A DNA stretch of 33,585 bases from positions 1 through 33,585 of the forward strand of contig JAFUVZ010000003.1 of the NCBI GenBank assembly GCA_017471185.1. The letters run 5' to 3'. Source of the DNA: Bacteroidaceae bacterium. Lineage in GTDB: Bacteria > Bacteroidota > Bacteroidia > Bacteroidales > Bacteroidaceae. The notes under the pieces are model-generated. The model ran no database searches and had not been told where the DNA came from. It saw nothing but the letters and a program-made list of their open reading frames with translations. Positions 7,532 through 14,480 of this stretch are shown piece by piece (within the stretch, counting starts at the first letter, position 1; each line of letters begins with the position of its first letter). The position numbers and the translations under genes were made by a program.

Positions 7532-10249
7532 CTAATGCTTGCCAATCTCTGATGAAGGATAGTTGTGGAACACTGGAGGTGCCCCATGTTTCACTTTGCT
7601 TTCAGGTAGTTTCTCTACATAATTGCGGGTGATAACCTGCAAGTTTTTCTTGTCATACTGCAAGAATGAGTCAAAGCTATAGTTCTCTCCAGCCAACTCC
7701 ATCAGGCGCTGATATATCGCCCAACGGCTGGGAGCATTATAAGCACCCACATTGTCCCTCATTATACTGTTAACAGTCGGTCTGTATATGCCGTGGGTAT
7801 AGTTCGCATAACCGCCCTCATATACGCCAATAGACTCAACGGCATAGTCTGGGTTACTAATAAAGTCAGCCCAAAGCACTTCTGATGGATTGCTGTGATA
7901 ATCCACATTCATGTACCAGTTCATATTGTGCATGTTGTCAAGATCAGACCAACTGCTTTTCGGGAATGCTGTATCAGATTGGTCATCAGCCCAATACTCG
8001 TCTGCCAGATGACCGAAGCCGTGTCCGCCAATTTCGTGGTTGATCTCTTCCTGCATACCCTCAGAAACAGTACAAAGCCCTATAGAGAAACCGTCATCAT
8101 ACATGTTGCAATATACCCTGCCCCCACTCACAGCATCATTGAGGATTACAAGGGCAGTAATATTGTTCAAATCAGCCCTCCCAAGGTTGTTCATGATGAA
8201 ATTAGCGACAGCATCCACGTTGAAATTATATTTGTCACCAGAAACCTTTGTACCGAATTGGGTATCAGCTCCGATAACTGCATTCTTGGAAACTGCAGAA
8301 ACAGCGTACACATCAAAATAATCTCGATAAGTAGCATAAGGTTCCTTGGCAAAGAAATATTCAGTAGCCTTATCAGCGTAGTTGTCAAACGTACCGTCAG
8401 CAATCAGTCTGTCAGTAAAGGCATCGCCTGTAATGACGAGTTTGATGCCATTGCCCTTGGTATGATTCTGAATCTCCCTAACATTACCGTCTTTTGAGAA
8501 ATCGGCTGAGGTGTAAAGCCCCTCAATAGTCAGTCCATATCCGTCACGCTGTGACATAGAGACTTGTACTTGGCTCCACCAGTCGGACTTATACATCTTT
8601 TCAGTGATGGTACCGCTCATGCAGTTGCCAGATATATTCATCCAAGTCAGGTTAGACAGGTTCATGAATGAATCAGGAATACCCCCCGTAAGCTGGTTCC
8701 CTTCCAGATAAATGCCTTCCAGGCTCGTCATGTTGCCCATCGATGCAGGCAGGTCGCCCGAGAGATTATTCCATCTTACCATGAATACCTTTAGCTTCTT
8801 CAGATTGCCAATGCTTTCTGGTATTGATCCAGACATTTTGTTTCCGCACATCCTGATGTCCTCCAGACTCTCCAGATTGCCGAGGCTTTCTGAGAAACTG
8901 CCAGAGAAGCTACAGAATGCGATAGAAACGATTTCCAGTTCTTTCAATGTATAGAAACTCTCAGGAATCGGTCCGCCAATCTTTGAGCACTGGTACAAAC
9001 CTAAATAATACAGATGAGTCAAGTCACCGATATTATCTGGCAAAGAGCCTGATAAGCCTGTATTGGAACTCAAGTCTAAGCCTCGCAGTTCTGTAAGTGT
9101 CCACAATTCATCAGGTATGCTGCCCGATAGTTTGTTATCGCCTAAGTAGAGATAATGCAGATCCTTCAGTCCACCAATGCTTCTCGGTATATATCCAGTC
9201 AGATTATTATTGTTTAAATTCAATCCATAAAGCGTGCCGTCATAAGCTGTCAATACACCATGCCATTCACTGATAGGTTTGTCACTGCCCCAGTTGGTGT
9301 TGTCTGTCCAGTTATCACCGCCTGTAGCATCATAGAAATTCATCAGGATAGATCTGATATCTTCAGCCACTTCTTGCTGTGCATCCAGTTCTGCATTCAC
9401 ATCGATCAATGCGAAATTCCTTACCTGTGCACGTTCAACGACCAATTTATTGGTAGTGGATTTGCTGACCTTATAATCATTCCCACTTGAGTCAACACCT
9501 TGGATGTCGATGGTAAATCCATTTTCAAAAGTTTGGGGAGGAACATAGAAATAGATGTCTTTAGTTTCAAATTCCTGATTATTTTTGACAAAAGAAACAG
9601 AGATGCCTGTGTACTTCTGATGATTGGCATCATCGTAGAAGTGGAAGACAGGAGAGCTTTCTGACAAATCTATGTAGCCATCTCCTGCGACATACTCACC
9701 GTTATTACTTCGGAAAGTAACCTTGGTGATTTTAGCGACATTGCCAATCTCCACATGAATCATACCAGTTACCTGCTTGAAAACAAAGTTATTGTCAGCA
9801 CTAACAGCCACCATTGGTGCGTGATGAGGGTAACCATAATCCTTATGAGACACTCCATTCATTGTGATATTCAGTCTGTTTGAGCTCTGCTCATCCAACG
9901 AACAGTTCCAACCTGCCGTGTAGACAGCATAAAACTTATTGCCACTCACCTCATCGCCCCCGAATGTAGCCACATTGTTCTCTATGCCAGACATACTATA
10001 TTGGACTAATTCTTGCTGAGTATCACTTGACAAATAGATATAATCATCATTGTCCCAAACTACCGCTTTGCCACCTGAAGCCGCATCAGCCAAATGGGCA
10101 CGGGTAGTTGCTATTTCACTGATGGTAGCCTTAGCTGTAGTGAATGAAGTCAGCTTCTGTTGCGGTTGAACTTCTTTTGTGAAATCATCGTTGGAGCAGC
10201 CAGCTAACAGCAATAAACCTGCTACAATTCCAATATATTTATTCTTCAT
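7532..10249 (-). CDS. Exported lipoprotein: fimbrillin-like domain, leucine-rich repeats, M64-type metallopeptidase
   Basis: A 905-residue three-part surface protein. Residues 1-18 are a lipoprotein signal (GLLLLAGC, Cys18, then SNDDF, acidic residues typical of surface export). Residues about 30-290 form a fimbrillin/Mfa-like beta domain homologous to that of the upstream gene. After a capping segment (NFYDATGGDNWTDNTNW, 304-320) come eight to nine 23-24-residue repeats (about 336-548) of the type LxxLxLxxNxLSGxIPxxIGxL. The C-terminal third carries a zinc-peptidase signature, HEIGGHGFGHLADEYW (738-753), as in IgA peptidase M64 proteins. The first two histidines are one residue further apart than in HExxH. 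A rare strong Shine-Dalgarno, AGGAGG, precedes the ATG. A role in binding and cleaving host or bacterial glycoproteins is inference. Confidence 0.9.
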   Translation of the reverse strand: MKNKYIGIVAGLLLLAGCSNDDFTKEVQPQQKLTSFTTAKATISEIATTRAHLADAASGGKAVVWDNDDYIYLSSDTQQELVQYSMSGIENNVATFGGDEVSGNKFYAVYTAGWNCSLDEQSSNRLNITMNGVSHKDYGYPHHAPMVAVSADNNFVFKQVTGMIHVEIGNVAKITKVTFRSNNGEYVAGDGYIDLSESSPVFHFYDDANHQKYTGISVSFVKNNQEFETKDIYFYVPPQTFENGFTIDIQGVDSSGNDYKVSKSTTNKLVVERAQVRNFALIDVNAELDAQQEVAEDIRSILMNFYDATGGDNWTDNTNWGSDKPISEWHGVLTAYDGTLYGLNLNNNNLTGYIPRSIGGLKDLHYLYLGDNKLSGSIPDELWTLTELRGLDLSSNTGLSGSLPDNIGDLTHLYYLGLYQCSKIGGPIPESFYTLKELEIVSIAFCSFSGSFSESLGNLESLEDIRMCGNKMSGSIPESIGNLKKLKVFMVRWNNLSGDLPASMGNMTSLEGIYLEGNQLTGGIPDSFMNLSNLTWMNISGNCMSGTITEKMYKSDWWSQVQVSMSQRDGYGLTIEGLYTSADFSKDGNVREIQNHTKGNGIKLVITGDAFTDRLIADGTFDNYADKATEYFFAKEPYATYRDYFDVYAVSAVSKNAVIGADTQFGTKVSGDKYNFNVDAVANFIMNNLGRADLNNITALVILNDAVSGGRVYCNMYDDGFSIGLCTVSEGMQEEINHEIGGHGFGHLADEYWADDQSDTAFPKSSWSDLDNMHNMNWYMNVDYHSNPSEVLWADFISNPDYAVESIGVYEGGYANYTHGIYRPTVNSIMRDNVGAYNAPSRWAIYQRLMELAGENYSFDSFLQYDKKNLQVITRNYVEKLPESKVKHGAPPVFHNYPSSEIGKH

Positions 10250-10252
10250 ATT

Positions 10253-10262
10253 CAGTTCCTCC
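10253..10262 (-). promoter_or_regulatory. Strong Shine-Dalgarno before the LRR-M64 gene
   Basis: On the minus strand AGGAGG lies about eight bases before the ATG at 10249. Such a close match to the anti-Shine-Dalgarno sequence is unusual in Bacteroidota. It also sits in the 18-bp gap right after the stop of the upstream, frameshifted paralogue, so it would let the downstream gene be translated independently. Confidence 0.7.
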
Positions 10263-10267
10263 TATTA

Positions 10268-11759
10268 TTACCATTTGTCATTAACGCCAGTATAATCCTC
10301 CGTATTGCCTGTAAGGCTGTTTATAGAGCCGTCCAATGCACGAATGTCATATTGACTCCACGCTGAATCATTCTTGTAAGCATCTAAATATCCTGCTGGC
10401 ACATAGACAGTAGCATTATAAGGGAATACAGAGAAAGATAAAGCAGGAGGCGTAGTGGCTCTCACAATAACTGTAGATAGCGCATTACAGCCATTAAAAA
10501 CAAATGCTTCCTATGCTTTCCAATGTTGAAGGCAGTTCAATAGCCGTTAATGCAAAACACTGCGAGAATGCATAATTACCTATGGCAGTCACTGACTTCG
10601 GTAAAATGATACTCTCCAGATTTGAGCATAATGAGAATGCGTCATTTTGAATTTCCTTCACTCCCGTGAAATACTGAAACTCATTGAAGGATTTCATATC
10701 CTTGGTTATTGTTGATAGATTTAGAGAAGGATCCCCTTCCGAATTGTTTCGGAATAGCGTACCGATATCAGTAACAGCTGCTGCTTCATCATAGCCCAGT
10801 TCACCATCGCCATTGGTATCCCAATTTTCAATGCAAATCTGCTTGGCAATAGGATCTGCGAACACAATATTCTCATTAGTCTGTGCCTTCAACTCTGCAC
10901 TGATATCCACTAATGAGAATTTGGAGAGTGTACCAACCTTAACTTCAAACTTGGAATTGTAACTTTTCTTGAACGTTAATTCATTGCCATCCTTATCAAC
11001 TACTTCAGCTTCAATACAGAAACCGTTTTCAAGCACCATTGGTGGGATGAAAAAATAGATATCCAGATATTTGTCATCAAGATTACTAAAACCTCCTCCG
11101 AAGCCAACGATGTTTGCTCCCGCATCAAGCCTCATCACAGGCTGCTTTTCTGACAAATCTACGGTGCTATTCTCGCCAAAAGGTTCATTCTTGTTACCAT
11201 TTAAAACAATATCACGAATCCGATGGACATTACCTACCGTAATTTGAATGATACCAGTTGTCTGTTTAAAGACAAACGTATTATCTGTAGAGAGGGAAAC
11301 TATAGGACCAGGGAAGAAAACATCAGAATCCTGTGTGGTTGACATTCGAGAACCACCTCTGTTAAAATGCACCACGTTTGGATTCTCTGTGTCAACAGTA
11401 TATTGATGTTCGGGTGCATATATGGCATAAAACTTATGACCAGACACCTCTTCACCTGTAAATGTTGCCTTAAGACCATCGGATAGACTTGTCAGCACAA
11501 ACTCTTTCAGTTCTGTATCGGTATCACTATACACAGATATCACATCACCTTCCTCCCAAAACGCCCGCCTTACGCCATTGGAAGACGATGCCACCAAGTA
11601 GGCACGAGTCACTGCCAAACCATCAAGTGTAGCAGTGAAGGAAGTGAATGACTTCAGTTCTCTGCCAACATCTTGCTGTTCAAATGCTTTGTCGTCATTA
11701 GTACATCCTGCCAATAAAAGTAACAGTCCCGCTACGAAGCCAAAAAGTTTCCTGCTCAT
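10268..11759 (-). pseudogene. Frameshifted paralogous lipoprotein: fimbrillin-like domain, EF-hand-like loop, BspA-type repeats
   Basis: The 5' reading frame (11759-10494) encodes 421 residues: lipoprotein signal with Cys19 (LLLLLAGC, then TNDDK), a fimbrillin/Mfa-like domain (about 35-292) homologous to the downstream gene, an EF-hand-like loop DTNGDGELGYDE (314-325), then BspA-type LRR_5 repeats such as LPKSVTAIGNYAFSQC. It stops abruptly after SIGSICF. Removing one base from the A5 run at 10496-10500 (T5 on the coding strand) lets reading continue FNGCNALSTVIVRATTPP and on to the stop at 10268, including the typical ending VYVPAGYLDAYKND. The repaired protein would be 496 residues. It may be a sequencing error, phase variation or a real knockout. 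It forms an operon with the LRR-M64 gene. Confidence 0.85.
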
Positions 11760-11805
11760 AGTATTTAGTTGTTTAATGTCCTGAAGATAAAACTCTCCAC
11801 TTGTG

Positions 11806-11813
11806 CAAATTTA
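11806..11813 (-). promoter_or_regulatory. -7 box for the paralogous lipoprotein operon
   Basis: On the minus strand the sequence reads TAAATTTG, matching TAnnTTTG, 46 bp before the ATG at 11759. No clear TTTG is visible at the -33 distance. It would drive both fimbrillin-like lipoprotein genes. Confidence 0.55.
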
Positions 11814-11951
11814 ATGAATTATTTGGATAGAGTGTTGCTTTTAATGTTTTTTTCCCCTCCAACTGCATTTTTATCATGTTTCCCCCTAATAGCTTTGAAA
11901 TGTACTATGACGCATTGACATAAAATAATGGCACGTTGTTGGTTCACTCTT

Positions 11952-12015
11952 GCATACTGTTTGAGCGAACGAAAAGCATGCTTAGGGTATGCTTACTGGC
12001 TGACTAAGGCATGCT
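11952..12015. other. Mutually exclusive inverted repeats in the long gap
   Basis: GCATAC (11952-11957) can pair with GTATGC (11987-11992). GCATGCTTAG (11976-11985) can pair with CTAAG-G-CATGC (12004-12014), with one bulged base; the left arm is itself part of the palindrome AAGCATGCTT. The two stems overlap, so only one can form at a time. No promoter or reading frame tells which strand is transcribed. Confidence 0.4.
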
Positions 12016-12091
12016 AAAAGCATAAAATATCACTTTTTTTGAAAAAAAGACAAGTAGATATTTGGAAGTTCGGGAACTTATCTTAACTTCG

Positions 12092-12225
12092 CGCCGCATT
12101 GGAATGATGGACCGAACTTTTATTCATTCATAACAATGAAGTTTCCGAACTGATGATCTGTTCGTAAATCATCATTGGTTCATTCAAACAATGCGGTGGA
12201 GGGGTGCATGGGCATCCCTCCTTTC
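12092..12225 (+). ncRNA. Candidate structured small RNA with terminator-like 3' hairpin
   Basis: Closing stem: CGCCGCATTG (12092-12101) with CAATGCGGTG (12189-12198), ten pairs including one G-U. It is stacked on GAATGA (12102-12107) with TCATTC (12180-12185) and ACC (12111-12113) with GGT (12177-12179). Inside are two hairpins: AACTT/AAGTT with CATT/AATG (12115-12143), and TGATGAT/ATCATCA (12151-12174). A ten-pair GC-rich hairpin follows, GGAGGGGTGC (12198-12207) with GCATCCCTCC (12212-12221), loop ATGG, then TTTCC. The upstream TATCTTAACTTC (12079-12090) could be a weak -7 region. The minus strand could fold similarly, so strand and transcription are inferred. I recognise no Rfam family. 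Confidence 0.45.
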
Positions 12226-12375
12226 CATTTGACGTACACCAGTGTCCACTGAATAAAATTAAGAGTTTGATTCAGAGTCCTAAGAACCGTGAGTCTTCCT
12301 CCAGAAGAACAGCATAAACGCAGCAACGTTGAGGCGGCCATGTTCCAGTACAGAACTTATAATGTTGGCAAAAAG
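12180..12375. other. Possible transposase relic or conserved non-coding segment
   Basis: In the plus frame from about 12280, codons read PPEEQHKRSNVEAAMFQY (ending near 12351). The NVEA-xx-FQY part resembles the C-terminal region of some Bacteroidota DDE transposases, but TGA stops interrupt the frame upstream (near 12252 and 12270) and no other transposase part is present. On the opposite strand a 53-codon frame runs 12341-12180, starting MAASTLLRLCCSSGG; it has no signal, domain or ribosome site I can support. The two readings compete with the RNA interpretation of the neighbouring bases. The remainder of the 11760-12434 gap holds no gene I can support. Confidence 0.3.
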
Positions 12376-12376
12376 T

Positions 12377-12407
12377 TTTGCCATTTCATAAAAAATGCAT
12401 TTCTTTG
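12377..12407 (+). promoter_or_regulatory. rfbA promoter with palindrome over the -33 box
   Basis: TTTG (12377-12380), 19-bp spacer, TTTCTTTG (12400-12407), one mismatch from TAnnTTTG, 27 bp before the rfbA ATG. The -33 box sits in the palindrome GGCAAAA-AG-TTTTGCC (12367-12382), which could be an operator. The promoter position rules out the longer upstream start at 12378. Confidence 0.65.
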
Positions 12408-12434
12408 TACGCTAATAAGAAAAACAGACTGTTT

Positions 12435-13310
12435 ATGAAAGGTATCATTCTTGCAGGTGGCAGTGCCACCAGGCTCTATCCTCTCTCTAAGGCAATCTCC
12501 AAACAGATTATGCCCGTGTATGATAAGCCTATGATTTATTACCCTCTGTCAACGCTCATGCTGGCTGGCATCCGTGAGGTGCTTGTCATCTCTACGCCTC
12601 GTGATTTGCCTATGTTCCGTGACCTGTTGGGCACGGGTGAAGAACTGGGCATGAAGTTTGAATATAAGATTCAGGAGAAGCCTAACGGACTGGCTCAGGC
12701 TTTTGTGCTGGGAGCTGAGTTCCTGAACGGAGAACCTGGTTGCTTGATTCTGGGTGATAACCTGTTCTATGGACGTGGGTTTGGCAGTATGCTGAAGAAC
12801 GCGGCTATGATTGAACGTGGCGCATGCATCTTCGGCTATTATGTGAAAGACCCTCGCGCTTATGGTGTCGTAGAGTTTGATGCAGATGGAAAGGCTGTCT
12901 CATTGGAAGAAAAGCCAACTGTTCCTAAGAGCAATTATGCTGTGCCAGGCTTATATTTTTATGATAATACGGTTACTGCCAAGGCTGCTTCATTAAAGCC
13001 ATCTGCCCGAGGCGAATATGAAATTACTGACCTAAACAAACTTTATCTTGAGGAAGGAACACTGAAGGTAGAAGTGTTCGGACGCGGTTTCGCCTGGTTA
13101 GATACAGGTAATAGTGACAGTTTGCTGGATGCCTCTAATTTTGTGGCTACCATTCAAAAACGTCAGGGTATGTATGTGAGTTGTATTGAGGAAATCGCAT
13201 GGCGTAACGGATGGATTAATACGGAGCAACTGAAGGCACTGGGCGAAAAACTGAGTAAGACAGCTTACGGACAATACCTGATAGACCTTGCGAAAAACCA
13301 TAAAGCCTAA
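12435..13310 (+). CDS. rfbA: Glucose-1-phosphate thymidylyltransferase
   Basis: Makes dTDP-glucose from dTTP and glucose-1-phosphate, the first step toward dTDP-rhamnose and related surface sugars. The 291-residue length is normal for RmlA. Visible are the nucleotide-binding loop [12 protein letters not shown] (8-19), [28 protein letters not shown], the metal-binding LGDN (Asp108), and [10 protein letters not shown] near the C-terminus. The ATG at 12435 was chosen over 12378 because the promoter ends at 12407 and residue 1 then begins MKGIILAGG, as in the family. rfbB follows after 29 bp in the same direction. The genes rfbC and rfbD are not in the window. Confidence 0.96.
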   Translation: MKGIILAGGSATRLYPLSKAISKQIMPVYDKPMIYYPLSTLMLAGIREVLVISTPRDLPMFRDLLGTGEELGMKFEYKIQEKPNGLAQAFVLGAEFLNGEPGCLILGDNLFYGRGFGSMLKNAAMIERGACIFGYYVKDPRAYGVVEFDADGKAVSLEEKPTVPKSNYAVPGLYFYDNTVTAKAASLKPSARGEYEITDLNKLYLEEGTLKVEVFGRGFAWLDTGNSDSLLDASNFVATIQKRQGMYVSCIEEIAWRNGWINTEQLKALGEKLSKTAYGQYLIDLAKNHKA

Positions 13311-13338
13311 CATTATTCATTATCCATTATCCATTAAA
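13311..13338 (+). repeat. AT-rich CATTATCC linker repeat between rfbA and rfbB
   Basis: Starts at the base after the rfbA stop codon and fills the gap to the rfbB start. It consists of CATTATTCATTATCCATTATC and a further CATTA, a short degenerate CATTATYC repeat. Related linkers lie at 15393-15457 and 18421-18452. Confidence 0.6.
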
Positions 13339-13339
13339 T

Positions 13340-14479
13340 ATGAAATCTTATCTTGTTACAGGAGCTGCAGGTTTTATCGGCTCAAATTTCGTGAAGTATA
13401 TGCTGAAAAAGCACGATGACGTAATGCTCGTGGTGCTGGATGCTTTGACATACGCGGGCAATCTGGGAACGATTGCTAAAGACATTGATGACGAATGTTG
13501 TTTCTTCGTAAAGGGAGACATCTGCGACCGTGCTTTGGTGGATGAACTGTTCACAAAGTTCAAGTTTGACTATGTGGTGAACTTTGCGGCAGAAAGCCAT
13601 GTGGACCGTAGTATAGAGAACCCGCAGCTGTTTCTGCAAACCAATATCCTGGGTACGCAGAACCTGTTGGATGCTGCCCGTCGTGCCTGGGTAACAGGCA
13701 AGGATGAACATGGTTATCCTATCTGGCGTAAAGGCGTACGCTATCATCAGGTTTCAACTGATGAGGTGTATGGAGCGTTGGGGGCGGAAGGCTATTTCGT
13801 TGAGACTACGCCTATTTGTCCTCATAGCCCTTATAGTGCTTCAAAGGCTTCTGCCGATATGGTGGTTCAGGCATATCGCGATACTTATAAGATGCCGGTC
13901 TCTACTACCCGATGCAGCAATAATTATGGGCCATATCATTTCCCGGAGAAACTGATACCGCTGATTATTAAGAATATTCTGGAAGGAAAGAGCCTGCCTG
14001 TATATGGTGACGGCAGCAATGTGAGAGACTGGCTGTATGTGGAGGACCATTGTAAGGCGATTGATATGGTGGTAAGTCACGGGCGAGCAGGAGAGGTGTA
14101 TAACGTGGGCGGTCACAATGAAAAGACTAACCTGGAGATTGTGAAACTTACCATTGCTACTATTCGGAAGATGATGGAAGATCACCCTGAGTACAGGAAG
14201 GTGTTGAAGAAGCAGGTAATGACAGCTGATGGTCAAATTGATATCAGCTGGATTAACGAGGGTTTGATTACTTTCGTGAAAGACCGTCTGGGGCATGACC
14301 AGCGTTATGCCATTGACCCTACCAAGATTAAGAACGAACTGGGCTGGTATCCTGAGACACGTTTTGAGGTGGGTATCGTCAAGACCATCGAATGGTATCT
14401 GAACAACCAGGACTGGGTAGAGCAGGTAACCAGTGGCGATTATCAGAAATACTACGAACAGATGTATGCAGGCAGATAA
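13340..14479 (+). CDS. rfbB: dTDP-glucose 4,6-dehydratase
   Basis: Short-chain dehydrogenase that converts dTDP-glucose to dTDP-4-keto-6-deoxyglucose, using bound NAD. The Rossmann motif GAAGFIG is at residues 8-14, the catalytic segment STDEVYG at 139-145 and the YxxxK pair at Tyr165/Lys169 (YSASK). Also visible are NFAAESHVDRSI, RCSNNYGPYHFPEKLIPL and VRDWLYVEDHC. The 379-residue length is slightly above the usual 330-360; the extra residues lie at 117-133 (WVTGKDEHGYPIWRKG) and around 285-310. It is the second gene of the rfbA operon. Its stop is one base from the 3' end of the convergent menA, so any terminator must lie inside menA (see 14521). Confidence 0.96.
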   Translation: MKSYLVTGAAGFIGSNFVKYMLKKHDDVMLVVLDALTYAGNLGTIAKDIDDECCFFVKGDICDRALVDELFTKFKFDYVVNFAAESHVDRSIENPQLFLQTNILGTQNLLDAARRAWVTGKDEHGYPIWRKGVRYHQVSTDEVYGALGAEGYFVETTPICPHSPYSASKASADMVVQAYRDTYKMPVSTTRCSNNYGPYHFPEKLIPLIIKNILEGKSLPVYGDGSNVRDWLYVEDHCKAIDMVVSHGRAGEVYNVGGHNEKTNLEIVKLTIATIRKMMEDHPEYRKVLKKQVMTADGQIDISWINEGLITFVKDRLGHDQRYAIDPTKIKNELGWYPETRFEVGIVKTIEWYLNNQDWVEQVTSGDYQKYYEQMYAGR

Positions 14480-14480
14480 G

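Noticed and set aside
12262-12285. Resemblance of AGAGTTTGATTCAG to the 5' end of 16S rRNA
   Set aside because: The match stops after about ten bases; no rRNA sequence follows.
12378-12434. Longer N-terminus for rfbA
   Set aside because: Those codons overlap the promoter, and the family N-terminus begins at MKGIILAGG.
13841-14296. 151-codon minus-strand frame inside rfbB
   Set aside because: Opposite a conserved dehydratase; composition of a shadow frame, no start signals.
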